A stretch of 64,000 bases of DNA from Phoenix dactylifera (Eukaryota > Streptophyta > Magnoliopsida > Arecales > Arecaceae): contig NW_024067912.1 in assembly GCF_009389715.1 (NCBI RefSeq), positions 1 to 64,000 of the forward strand, in the 5' to 3' direction. This document shows, one piece after another, positions 35,124 to 45,959 of the stretch. The position numbers and the translations under genes are program-made. How positions within the stretch are numbered: position 1 is the stretch's first letter; each line of letters begins with the position of its first letter. The notes beneath the pieces were generated by a model. The model saw nothing but the letters and a program-made list of their open reading frames with translations. It had not been told where the DNA came from and searched no databases.

Positions 35124-37149
35124 ATGTCATCTTTTGAGGAAAGTCAGTTTGGCATTCCTGTTTCTGAGGGAGAAGAAACTAATCCCCAACCCCATGTTCC
35201 TAGTTCCTCTAGAACTGGTGAACCGAGTGAAGATCAAACCTCTTCTCGTAAGAGGACTAGTGTTGTATGGAATGAATTTGATAGAGTTATGGTTGATGGA
35301 GTCTGGAAAGCTAGATGTAAAAAATGTGCCAAACTTTATAGTTGTAGTAGTAGTGGGGGAACAGGGCATTTAAAAAGACATCAAGAGAGTCATAGGATGC
35401 ATGATTCTCATGCTCAAACTCAAAGTACCCTTAATATACAAGGGGGATTACTTGTAGGTAATTTTGCATATAATCATGAAAATCAAAGAAAAGCACTTGT
35501 AAAATGGATAGTTAAGGATGAATTACCTTTTAGTTTATGTGAATCTTTTAATTTTGAAGAATATGTTCAATTAAACCTACAACCTGCTTACAAAAGAACT
35601 AGTAGGCGTACATTTAGAAGAGTAGCTATGACCAACTTTTTAGCAATGAAACAAAATTTAATTGAAACACTTTCTACTTTAAATGTAAAAATTTCATTAA
35701 CTTCTGATATTTGGTCAGCATCTGTAGGTAGTAATTGTTTTATTGCCATTACTGCTCATTATATTGATAATGATTGGCAATTAAATAAACGTATTCTTGC
35801 TTTTCGTGCTTTTGATTTTCCACATTCTGGGCAACAAATTTCAAATATTATTTATCAAACTGCATGTTCATATAATATTAATGATAAAATTATGTCTATT
35901 ACTTTTGATAATGCATCTAATAATAATTCTGCTGTTGCATTATTAAAAGACTCATTGCATCCCATATTAGATGGAAATTTACTGCATATTAGATGTGCAT
36001 GTCATATCTTAAATCTTTCTGTTCAAGCTGGCATGGGCATGATTCAAGATGTGATTTCAAAAATTAGAAATGCAGTTTCTTTTATTCATGCTTCAAGATC
36101 AAGACTTCAAGAATTTAAGGAATTATGCATAAATCATGGTAAACATTTTAAAAAATTTAAACTTGATGTAATTACTCGTTGGAACTCCACATATAGCATG
36201 ATACATGATGCATACCCATATAAAAACTTATTAAGTGCATATATTAATGATCGTGGATTAGGCTTTATATTGTCTGAAACTGATTGGAATAAAGGAAAAA
36301 TTTTGGAAAATTTTTTGCTTAGTTTTTTATAATGCTACCAATGTTCTTTCTGGTATTTATTACCCTACTTCATGTTCATTTTTACAACAAGCATATATAA
36401 TTAGTCAAAAATTTGCAGAACATAGATATGATGATGTTTTAATGCCTATTATTGACCTAATGGAATCTAAATGGAATGAGTATTGGGACAAGATATGTCC
36501 TATGCATAACTTAGCTGCTGTATTTGATCCTAGAGTTAAATTAAATGGCGTGCTAATTTTACTTGATGCATATTCTGAAAATATGAATCAAGATTCTGAA
36601 TCTGCTAAAGATGAGGTAAAACAACTTCTTTATGATATTTATGCTATATATGATGAAAAAATTCGTGGATCTAGAACACAAATACAAACCTCTATTTCTT
36701 CTTCTAGTAGTTCTCGTTCGTCATCTATTTTTTCATTCATTGCACAGAGAAGACACACACATGCTTCAAGTTCCTCTTCATCTTCTTCATCTTTAAGTAG
36801 TGAACTAGAATTTTATTTACGAAATGATCTTCAGTCTGCATATGATGAAAATCAAATAGAGAATCTAGATGTATTATCTTGGTGGAAGAGTGTTAGAAAT
36901 CAATATCCTGTTATGTCTGCAATTGCACGCGATATTTTAGCTGTGCCGATGTCCACGGTAGCATCGGAATCCGCTTTTAGTGCAGGTCGGCGTGTTCTTG
37001 ACGAAAAGAGAAGTAGGATGACGGGCGAAACGGTGGAGATGCTTCTCTGCTTCAAGGATTGGTTGGATGCTGAGGCAAGACTTCAAGATAAAGGTGGACA
37101 TAATACAACATCCTCTGATGATGATGATACAAACACTACTGAAGACTGA
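35124..37149 (+). pseudogene. hAT transposase (RICESLEEPER-like), one frame break
   Basis: The ATG at 35,124 starts a 402-codon frame that stops at 36,332; the product continues in another frame through 37,149. Order: BED zinc finger (about residues 45-92, CKKC ... HLKRHQESH), DUF4413-like region, RNase-H-fold catalytic core (SLTSDIWSASVGSNCF, ITFDNASNNN), and the C-terminal hAT dimerisation domain (WWKSVRNQYPVMSAIARDI, STVASESAFSAGRRVLD). The frame changes at about 36,305-36,330, within a T-rich run, consistent with a single-base indel. Total length would match full-size plant hAT transposases. It cuts and rejoins DNA at the hAT ends. Confidence 0.88.
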
Positions 37150-38725
37150 AGACTGAAGACTGAAGACTGAAGAGTGAATACTGATTCACTGAATCACTGA
37201 TGATTAGTAAGATTTCTTAATTTTTTATAATTGTACATTTTTATTGTATTCTGGAGGTCAGACCAAGGTCCAAACCTCGGCCCTTTCTTAGTTTTTTATT
37301 GTATTCTAGAGGTCAGACCAAGGTCCAAACCTCCCTTCATGTACCATTTTGATTTAAATTAATAAACTGGTAGGGGTCTATGCCAAACCCCCCACCATTA
37401 AGGTGGCTTTATATTCATAAATCCTTAGTTTTCAATATTTATTAATTTTTTTAGAAAATTTATGAAGCATTAATTTTTATCGGGCCGGGCCGGGCCCAGG
37501 CCCGGACCGTGCCAGGCCCGCGGGCCAGCCCGGCCCAGGCCCTTATGGGCCGTGCCGGGCTGGCCCGCGGGCCATGCCGTGCTTGGCCCGCGGGCCTAGA
37601 ACGGGCTGTGCCGGCCCAGGCCCGAAGCGGGCCGTGCCGGGCTCGGCCCGCGGGCCAGTACCCTGTGACCCAGCACGGCCCTCTCAAATGGGCCGTGCCA
37701 GGCACGGCCCGGCACTGTAGCAAGCGGGCCGTGCCAGGCACGGCCCGCTTCGTGCCGGGCCGTGCCGGGCCGTGGGCGGCCCGGCCCAGTGCCCAACTCT
37801 AGCATCATGTCATGTTTCAGAATGGGATGAGTCAAAAAATGGACCAAGACAAATGAGACATCTATTGTCCTAAGTGTCAGGTATGCTGGCCCATTGCACA
37901 AAAAAACCAGGATAGCTTGCATGGTATTTACAATTAAAACCACTACCTTAATAGTATATACATGAATCCCTCAGTTTGATGAACCAAATCTTGACTATAC
38001 AACAATGATGGCATATGATAATATCACAACTAGCAATGGAATCATGTGCCACATGATTGAAATTAGTAAACCAAAATGGTAAGTCATGTTGTCGCCACTG
38101 TTAGATGCATCTTATGCAATTGAATCAGCACCTCTACTAAATTACAACGAAAGTTAGACTCCAAACTCGACATAGGAACCAATATTAACACTGATCATTC
38201 TACTGTGGCACTATCCAGCTAGAATACGCTATGTTTTATATATGCTAGCTCTTTCACAGGCAAATTAAAGAATATCTATAAAGTATTCTATTTATAAAGC
38301 TAGCTCTTTCCATATATGGTCTTATATTGTTGTCTTAGTTGTACTATATGAATCTCACCTTTTTCTTTTATGTACTGAGGTTGGGCAATCTTGCATTGCA
38401 ACATTCAGTTATAGGTATAATTGTACTTGGTTACTAAGCTTGGATCCTCCTGTTGTTTGCTTGAATTTGTATGTAAACTAGATATAGAGTCTGTATATTT
38501 ATGCATCCCTAGTGAGCTGTCATGCTTATTAGACAGAATTCCTATAAGCATATCTGCTGGCTTTGTGATATATAGATAAGTGCTTGCCCTCCAATACTAG
38601 CTTCTTCTGTTTCATGGCTCATAAGTTGTGGTAAGATATGAAGCTTAAACTTTGAATGGGTATGGATGTGGCAACTACTTGTGGTCTGTAAGGCTTTGAA
38701 AGTTTCAAAATTTTAACTTCCACAG

Positions 38726-38935
38726 GAAACATTACAATGTCAACTTGACAGGAATTGAGGTTGGTGGGACTTTTCTAAGGCTTCCTACTTATTTATTTGA
38801 CGATGGAGCAAATAAAGGTGCCATTATTGACTGTGGTACAACCTTGGCTTATCTTCCAGATGCAGTTTTCAAGCAGTTACTCAATGCGGTGGGGGATCAT
38901 TTTCTATTGTATTCAATTGCTAAGTTATTTTGATA

Positions 38936-39026
<91 letters not shown>

Positions 39027-39128
39027 TTCTGCTCATTTTTCAATATTTTTTTAGATATTCAAATTCCATCAAGGTTTGACTATTCATAACAATGGGGTCT
39101 TTGTATGTTTCAGATATTCTGGAAGGTA
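38726..39128 (+). pseudogene. Captured exon of a plant aspartic protease inside the CACTA
   Basis: After the acceptor TTCCACAG, the plus strand reads HYNVNLTGIEVGGTFLRLP, then DDGANKGAIIDCGTTLAYLP and KQLLNAVG. This is the segment around the second catalytic Asp of A1-family plant aspartic proteases, with Ser changed to Cys in the usual DSGT motif. A donor-like GT follows near 38,888. After an AT microsatellite, a short FRYSGR-like piece occurs at 39,111-39,128, as in the next exon of these genes. Only one full exon and intron flanks are present, so it is a captured fragment and not a working gene. Confidence 0.75.
38939..39022. repeat. (AT)n microsatellite in captured intron
   Basis: About 84 bp of AT dinucleotide, apparently within the intron of the captured protease fragment. 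Confidence 0.95.
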
Positions 39129-39129
39129 T

Positions 39130-40035
39130 GCTTTTATGACTAGCACCTTTTGATCCTTGTTATCTAGAAGTTCTTTTCCTTAATTTTTTCAAGGAAGTTA
39201 GCTGAATTGAATGATCAAGATATATGCCTTTTGGGTCGAAATGGCTATATGTTGTTTTTATGTTATTCTTTCTAATAAGTAAAGCTCATGTATTCCTCCC
39301 ATTTTTATCAAAATGTTATAAAACAATCATCTGTGCATTTTTTGGTTATAATGGTAGAATCTCGTTCAATTCAAAGTTTTAATACTGAAAATATGTGTAC
39401 TTACCTTGCTGGCTTCCCAATGAAATAATGTGCTCAAAAGCAACATGAAAAGTTTCACTTGTTTGCACATTACAATGATAGGATTAAAAAAATAAATCAT
39501 TGTAGATAGAAAGGTGCTTAAAAGCCTTCCTCTTCCCTAATCGGTGGCTTCCCACTATTTCCAAAATTTCAGAAACTAAATATTACCTTAAACCTTTAAG
39601 ATTTAGCCCTCTAACATCAAAAATCTAACGTAAAGAAAAGATTGGATCTCACCTTGATGATGGCTTCAACAACTTAGCTTTTTCCTCGTCTACTTCTTCT
39701 CCAAAGCACCCACCAGCGATGACGAGGCGGCAACTGACGAGGCTCGTTGAGAGGAGGAGAAGAGGGAGACAGCGGAAGGAGGAGGCGGAAAATGAGAAAA
39801 GAGAGAAAGAGGGGATGGGAGGCGCGGGTGTTGGGTGGTCGGAGAGAGGAGAGGCGGTGGAATGAAGGCCGCGCGACGGGGGAAAGATCACGAGGGAGAG
39901 AGAAAGGCGGTGGCCGTCGGACGTCGCTCGGCGCCGGAGAGGAGAGATGGGAGGAGGAGAGGAGCTAGGGCTTGATCGATCGGGATGCAAAATGAGGAGG
40001 AGGGGGCCGGCCGCTTGGTTTTGATGTTAATTTGG
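39130..40035. other. CACTA interior, no clear gene
   Basis: AT-rich to about 39,640, then a purine-rich and GC-rich block (39,650-40,010). The minus strand of that block gives a Ser/Pro-rich frame without a known domain. It resembles a promoter/first-exon region and could be another captured piece, but nothing identifies its source. Confidence 0.4.
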
Positions 40036-40224
40036 CTTTGGACGACGCTTATTAGCGTCGTCTTAGGATTACATTACGACGACGCTTTTGAGCATCGTTT
40101 TTGCTTGAGAATTACCGACGCTTACCTAAAGCGTCGGCAAATTTTGGCGGGGAGCCCTTTTTCCCCAACGCTTCTCCCTAGCGTCGGGAAAAAAGCGTCG
40201 GAAAAGGCCAATTTTCTTGTAGTG
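40036..40224. repeat. CACTA subterminal repeats, right
   Basis: GACGCTTATTAGCGTCG, ACCGACGCTTACCTAAAGCG and further GCGTCGG cores up to the terminal CTTGTAGTG. They match the left array in motif and pairing. Confidence 0.85.
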
Positions 40225-40227
40225 CTG

Positions 40228-40805
40228 GCAGCCATTCTAACTCCCTGAGTGGGTGGTAGCAGCGTCCGCCCGCGGTGGAGCCATGGGGTGTTGACATCCG
40301 TCCGCTTCAATGTCCCGTGGGGCAACGACACCCACCCACAGTGGTGGTGGGCGAGCCGCCTTGGCCTCCTTTCGCTGCCATCGCACGACACAGAGGGGCC
40401 GGCCAACAGCGATGAGGACTCCTATGCTTCCTCTTCTTCTTCTTCGTTTCCCCCTTCCTCCATGAATAAATTTTGAAGAGGATTTGAAAACAGGAAGAAG
40501 GAAGAAGCTGAAGTATGCAGGAGAAGAAAACAAAGATCTTTTCTCTTTTTTAATTTAATCCAAAAAATAATATATAGGTCAAGCTAAATAGGTTAAACAG
40601 GTCAGATCGGATTGGGTAAACAGAATACTTGTTTATTAAGCAGATTAAACGGATCAAATCGGATTACAGGTTCAGGTTGTAATTTTTGACCTGTTTAATA
40701 AATAGATTGGGTTCAGATTTATGATTTCCTGATCCGACATGCATTTGATCCGACTCGCATCTGACCCGATCTGTTTATGTCTGATCCGACCCAATTGCAA
40801 CCCTA
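40228..40805. other. Right part of hAT1
   Basis: GC-rich to 40,460, then AT-rich with the inverted terminal motifs (40,570-40,805: repeated ATCCGACCC / GGTTAAACAGGTCAG). Open frames on both strands have no domain I recognise. With CACTA removed it is adjacent to 31,457, so it would lie upstream of the TATA box of the captured fragment. Confidence 0.5.
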
Positions 40806-41360
40806 ACGAAAGCAAACAACATTTGTATAGGGTAAGGAAATATAAAAGCTCCAACTCCAAATTTAAGACATTATTGGCTACACATGTAACATCATACATG
40901 TAACATCATCCCATGACTGCAGACGATCGCCACGGCTGGAAGCATTTTAGCCTCTTAAATTTGAAATGGGGTGGGTGGGGGTGGGTGGGGGTGGGTCCAG
41001 AAAAAGATAGTAGGACCAATTGGGTGTCATATAATCCATAATGTTTAAACCGTGTCAGATTTTTAAGTATAATTGGATTGGCTTTAGATCAGAACAAGAC
41101 AATCCAATCTAGTTGTGGTCAAGTTGTAGTGCTAAAATTTAGTTTGGTCTAAGATCTACCAAGACCAAGTAAATTATTAAATTATACAAATATCTATATT
41201 TCCACTGGTGTTTTTCACGCAATTGTCGGTCGAGAATAATTGTCCAAGACTGTAGTCGCGGTTTGCAAGCGACTTGCAAGTCCTTGGTAACATTCTTACA
41301 TATTTCACTGGAAAAGCAAAGCTTCATGTTACAAGCCTGTGGTCATCAGCAGCAGATCAG
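40806..41360. other. Rest of C0 LTR and P450 upstream region
   Basis: Up to about 40,920 this is probably the continuation of the C0 LTR after hAT1. From there to the P450 start lies ordinary AT-rich DNA with a G-rich run at 40,968-40,995. No gene is seen. Confidence 0.4.
40968..40995 (+). promoter_or_regulatory. G-rich repeat, potential G-quadruplex
   Basis: Six runs of at least three G separated by single T bases (GGGGTGGGTGGGGGTGGG and on). The pattern meets the usual quadruplex rule. It lies about 460 bp upstream of the P450 start codon. Confidence 0.6.
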
Positions 41361-41362
41361 GA

Positions 41363-41363
<1 letters not shown>

Positions 41364-41406
<43 letters not shown>
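41364..41406. repeat. (AT)n microsatellite at the P450 promoter
   Basis: About 42 bp of AT, ending roughly 50 bp before the P450 ATG. It sits where a TATA box would be expected. Confidence 0.9.
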
Positions 41407-41409
<3 letters not shown>

Positions 41410-41454
41410 CTTCTATTGATAGTTGCCTCCATTGCAACAACGGCAGAGAGACTC

Positions 41455-43061
41455 ATGGCTCTTCCTTCCAGTACTATGGCCTCCTTGCCATTTCTTTTCC
41501 TTGGTCTTTCATTCTTCCCTCTTCTTCTACTTCTTACAAGAAAAAGGGAGGGACAAACTGCAGCTCCCAATTTCCCACCAGGCCCAGCCAAGCTTCCCAT
41601 AATTGGAAACCTGCACCAACTGGGGAAGCACACCCACCACTCCCTGTGGCAACTATCTCAACAACATGGCCCCCTCATGCATCTGAAGCTTGGTAAGATA
41701 CCCAACCTTGTGGTGTCATCTCCCTCGATGGCCAGAGAGATCTTGAAGACCCACGACCATGAGTGCTGCAGCCGAGCGCCACTCTTCCCCTTTACAAAGC
41801 TCTCTTATGGTTGCTTGGATGTTGCCTTTGCACCGTATGGAGACCAGTGGAGGGAGCTTCGAAAGGTCTGCATCATCGAACTCTTTAGCAACAAGAAGGT
41901 GCTCTCGTTTCGATCGATGAGAGAAGAGGAGATCCACCGAACTATGAACTTAATATCATCTTGTTCTAACGATCTAAACCCCATCAATCTGAGCAAGGTG
42001 TTATTCTCCCTTTCGAGCAGTATCGTATGTCGAACTGCCTTCGGTAGAGGATACCATGGTGGAGAAGAAGGTCGATTTCACAAACTCCTTAAAGAAGCCC
42101 AAGCCATGTTAGGTGGCTTCTTTGTTGCCGACTACCTACCAACTTTCGGATGGGTCGACATGCTTACAGGAATGCGAGCGAGGCTTGAGAAAATATTTCT
42201 TGAACTCGATGACTTCTACCAACAACTCATTGATGAGCACATCGATCCAACGAGGCCACAAGATGATCAAGATGAAGACACCTTGATGCTTTGCTCCGCA
42301 TCCAAAAGGATGGAAACTATATAACTCGAGATCACATCAAAGGAGTACTAATGGTATTTACACCACTCTATCCGCATCAAATTCTTGTCAAGTATATATG
42401 ATGTATACGTTGATTAAGCTTCTATTTTTTGTTGCAGAATATCTTCATAGCTGGAACGGGCACATCCTCTGCAACAGTGGAGTGGGCAATGGCGGAGCTC
42501 ATGCGACACCCACAAGCGATGAAGAAGGCGCAAGATGAAGTCAGAGGTTTCGTGGGAAGGAAAGGAAGGGTGGAGGAGAGTGATCTCCATCAGCTTCACT
42601 ACATCAAGTCTGTTGTGAAGGAGGCGATGAGACTGCGGCCTGCGGGTGCAATACTAATACCAAGAGAGACGATGAAGCATTTTATGATCGATGGTTATGA
42701 CGTTCCACCCAAAACAATGGTACTCATCAACGCATGGGCGATGGGGAGAGACGCAGATACTTGGCATAAGCCTAATGAATTCTATCCTGAGAGATTCATG
42801 GACAGCTCCTCTGAGCTCCAAGGACATGGTAATTTCGAGCTTATACCATTCGGAGAAGGCCGAAGGATTTGCCCTGCGAAGCATCTTGGATTGCTGCTTG
42901 TGGAGCTTGTGCTTGCGAACCTTTTGTACTGTTTCGACTGGGAATTACCCAGCGGCATGAGGACAGAGGACGTCGACATGGAGGAAGCAGCTGGTCTTAC
43001 AGTGCACAGGAAATCAGCTAGCTGTCTTGTGGCCAAGAGATACAGTGAGATGGATTGGTAG
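41455..43061 (+). pseudogene. Cytochrome P450, CYP71 family, frame broken
   Basis: Two exons, 41,455-42,353 and 42,438-43,061, with a GT-AG intron of 84 bp (phase 0). The start at 41,455 gives an N-terminal membrane anchor (LPFLFLGLSFFPLLLLL), then the proline hinge PPGPAKLPIIGN and CYP71-type sequence through LSYGCLDVAFAPYGDQWREL. Exon 2 has the K-helix EAMR, PERF, and the haem loop PFGEGRRICPA. Near 42,283-42,290 one base is missing, so the first frame ends at 42,324 and the last 23 codons of exon 1 are in another frame. The I-helix acid is Gly (AGTGTSS; usually AGTDT) and the haem-loop CPG is CPA. The full length would be about 507 residues, normal for the family. These enzymes are ER-bound mono-oxygenases of specialised metabolism; the substrate cannot be told. 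Either a young pseudogene or a sequence error at one base. Confidence 0.85.
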
Positions 43062-43423
43062 ATGTTTGTCGTGCTTCAATTTATTCAATAATGCTTTGTT
43101 TGAAATTAGGTTTGCAGGGATCCATGCTTGATCCTTGCTAGAAATAACTTGAGATGATGTATTTGGCAGTAGTTGATGTGCGAGAGAATTTGGCTTTGGT
43201 GCATTCAATTAAAATACGAAATTTGGACATGTTAGTTCTTTTGCAGCCCAATTTTTTCTTCCTTTTTTATTATGAGAATATATTTTCTTTTCTTGTTAAA
43301 GATATATAAGACCTGAATTTACTTATTGGCCCAAAATGGTTCCTATAGTACAATTATTGATTCTTTCGGTTGATCACCTTCTCTTTAACGAAGAGAATGC
43401 TTCAACTTTCCGCTATTAATATT
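43062..43423. other. P450 downstream region
   Basis: AT-rich 3' flank with possible poly(A) signals (TTCAATAATGC at 43,064-43,074 and similar). No gene is visible. Confidence 0.5.
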
Positions 43424-45060
43424 GTCATGCGCCGATCCGAAATCACAAACTGAGGGTCATGGCAACTACCATATACTTATAAAAAACTTTTCCCGCAAGC
43501 ATTCAAGGCATTTCACTATGATATCATAAATATGTAGCAGAATAATTTAAACTAATAATATACAATCTTTATTTCATCAACTAACTCAACTTACAATGTC
43601 TCACAATTCTAACATTAGTCTAGGATAATAGATCAATTTAAATAAATTATAATCTAAGATAACTTGTGCCGCAATTCTTCTAGTCACTCTCCTAAATTGA
43701 AAACCCCAGTTAAGCTAATTCTTCCGATCTCTAAAAATAGTAAGAAATCGTATAATGAGCTAGATAGCCTAGTAAGTAATGAATACTTTAACTAGATAAT
43801 TCTTATAATAACTTCAAATATAAATACAAATTACGATGAATTGGTATAAAGACATAATCAATTTCATTTCAAAATACAAATTCATTGAAATTCGTATCTT
43901 TCAAATATCCGTATATATAATTATAAATCTGATTCGAAACAAATCACATTCAACTCAGTAGCTTTTAACTACGACCATTTTATATCATGTGGCTAGGCCA
44001 GAAACAAACCTCGCTTATATCCTATAGAGTGGGCCAAAATGCTGCACTTATACCCCACAGAGTGGGCCAAAATACTGCACTTATACCCTATAAAGTAGGC
44101 CAGGATGCCACATTTATACCCTGTGATGGAGCCAGAATTATCAATGCATATCCCCAATTGCCAGGATCCTAAACATAGTTAGTCTAAGAGTTCAAATCTG
44201 ATACTTATCAAAGTTCTTATTATCAAATAATAGATATATCATAACCCAATCACAATTTGCATATACAATGTAAAAATAGTAAATAAGTTAGCAATAGTCC
44301 AAAAAATATTATTTCAATTTACATATCGATTTTTCACTCAAATCACCATCCCGTAGAATTCATAAATCATATATAAATCCATTAACAATTTATTTGATAC
44401 AAAATAATATTATATAAATGAAGAATCTATAAAAGACCGATCATTACTTATCTTGCAAATGCAATCCAACTAATAAACCCAATTAATTCCGAAAATTCTT
44501 CTCAAAGCCTAATATTTCAAAATTTTACTTTTCATCGGAATTTCATTATAATCATTTTAAAAAATAAAAATTCTAAATTCCGACACCCTCAAAGGGCTGA
44601 TTAAGTAGGAGTACCCAACATCCGGGTCGGTCTGATCAAGGTGATTTCATCAAATCATACTCGGACTAGAGTACAGATGGTTCAACAGAGATCGATGGTG
44701 ATCGAATCTAATAGTGTTGGCAAGGACCAGGGTGGGGGCTGACACACCGCCCGATGACTATGGACTAGGCCATTCGCCAGGATCAATCCAATATCACTAT
44801 GAGGAGTTCTTACTGGATTCAACTATCTTAGAGAGAAAGTTCACTAGAGAGAAACTTTACAGAGAGAGAAAGGATGGAGAAGAGAGAGAATCTCAATACA
44901 GGTTCAATCAGGGTCACGGGTCAACCTCGATACTATTTTGTGTCAACTATCGAAATTCAAGTAATGTCTTCTTCCAAGAAAGGGGAAGTTTAGGATTGGA
45001 TTGGAAACAAAGGAACTAACATGTCAAAATCTTGCTTCCAATGGAGTAGGTTATCAGGAG
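43424..45060 (-). repeat. Degenerate solo LTR-like sequence
   Basis: Starts TGTCATGCGCCGATCCGAAA, close to the plus-strand LTR starts at 2,049 and 11,899. The same order follows: AT-rich half, minisatellite (43,995-44,140, unit about 42 bp with core GAGTGGGCCAAAAT), AT-rich part, then a purine-rich block. The far end and a target duplication were not found, so the right border is a guess. Confidence 0.45.
43995..44140. repeat. Minisatellite, unit about 42 bp
   Basis: About four diverged copies of a unit with TATACCC-CAGAGTGGGCCA core. Confidence 0.75.
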
Positions 45061-45959
45061 TATTAATTTTGAAGCATTCTTTACCACATTGGCTAAATGA
45101 GTATGATTTTTGAATCATCAATACTAGCCTTTCCAAAATCATGCTCATTAGTTGATTGTTTGATAGGATTTTATAGATTTAAAATAAATAATTATAACCT
45201 TTACCATTTTAGAATACATTGAACCTCAATGCACAAGATAAAATGATCTATGCTTCGCATGAACTTGTGAGGATCCATACTGCTGTGTATATAGTCCCAC
45301 ATGTATGCACTAAGTGGATGTTGGATACTTACCTACAGTCAAAAAATCCAAATAAATACCTTCTCGTCGTTCTCTTTTGTTGAAACCATAGATTATAATA
45401 AATGGTATCAGAGCGGCCCTCGTGAAGAGGGATACTGCTTTACGTGCTCTTTTGGACTGATCATGAGTTGGTTGTGACATTTATAATTGAACTTATAGCA
45501 TTTGTGATTGGATTTGACTAGATTTAAACTCTATCAAGAATGGTAGGACTTAAATAAGAAAATGTATAAAGATTCATGAAGATGTGTACTTTATTGTATA
45601 TCAGTTGTATACCACGTAGATCTTGAATACTTATATAGTACCAACAAATTCAAATAATATCAACTAAGTATCTTTTTGAACGCTCTCCACCACTAAATGG
45701 GTTAGGGTCGCCTCAACTTATGATATTTGACGATGGTGCATTGGGATTCATGTGAACCCTTCCTTGGACGGCCAGGATCTTCCAATCATCAGCCTCGCGT
45801 TGCACACGATCATCGATGGTAGAAATCTGCGGACTATCCCGTCGGTGTCCCAACGTGCTTTCCCGCCAAAATCACTCGCATCGAAGGTTTCCTTCTCTGG
45901 ATTTACCCTAAAAATGACTTCTTTCTGTGATTCTTATGCAAATTTCGTAAAATATTCAG
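45061..45959. other. Intergenic, orphan primer site, unidentified GC-richer block
   Basis: At 45,403-45,414 the plus strand has an exact TGGTATCAGAGC, the primer site of a plus-strand LTR element, but no LTR pair or gag can be assigned. From 45,740 to 45,900 the base composition becomes gene-like (possible exon or promoter of the MCM3 fragment), without recognisable protein similarity. Confidence 0.45.

Larger units (their letters stand above)
34459..37801 (+). mobile_element. hAT transposon hAT2, autonomous type, nearly intact
   Basis: 3,343 bp, flanked by perfect 8-bp duplications GCATCATG (34,451-34,458 and 37,802-37,809). Ends CAGTGTTGGGCA and TGCCCAACTCTA are imperfect inverted repeats. 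Both ends have GC-rich palindromic subterminal arrays. One transposase gene runs in the same direction with its own TATA box and leader. Only one frame break is visible in the transposase, so the insertion is young. Confidence 0.92.
31458..40224 (-). mobile_element. CACTA transposon with TnpA-like gene and captured exon
   Basis: Starts CACTATAGGAATAG and ends CTTGTAGTG, flanked by the 3-bp duplication CTG (31,455-31,457 and 40,225-40,227). Both ends carry subterminal arrays of ACCGACGCTT / AAGCGTCGG. A broken TnpA-like gene lies at 32,160-33,808, an inserted hAT at 34,459-37,801, and an aspartic-protease exon at 38,726-38,888. No TnpD/TNP2 transposase is recognisable, so the element was mobilised by a relative. 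Confidence 0.88.
30709..40805. mobile_element. hAT-like non-autonomous element carrying gene sequence (hAT1)
   Basis: Flanked by ATGAAAGC (30,701-30,708) and ACGAAAGC (40,806-40,813), 7 of 8 bases equal, as expected for hAT. Ends are TGGGGGTGGCAAAATATGAC and, inverted, TAGGGTTGCAATTGGGTC, followed by inverted runs of GACCCG/CAGGTT-like motifs (30,730-30,900 and 40,570-40,790). No hAT transposase belongs to it. Once the CACTA insertion is removed the element is about 1.3 kb. It carries a TATA box and an ORF fragment (see 30,920-31,358). Confidence 0.6.

Noticed and set aside
39649..40533. Frames on both strands around the right CACTA border
   Set aside because: Some run through the CACTA terminus and the CTG duplication; composition is GC- and purine-biased and there is no known domain. 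Noted only as possible captured promoter DNA.
43987..44172. Short plus-strand frame with repeated VGQN-like units
   Set aside because: It is the translation of the 42-bp minisatellite in a degenerate LTR.
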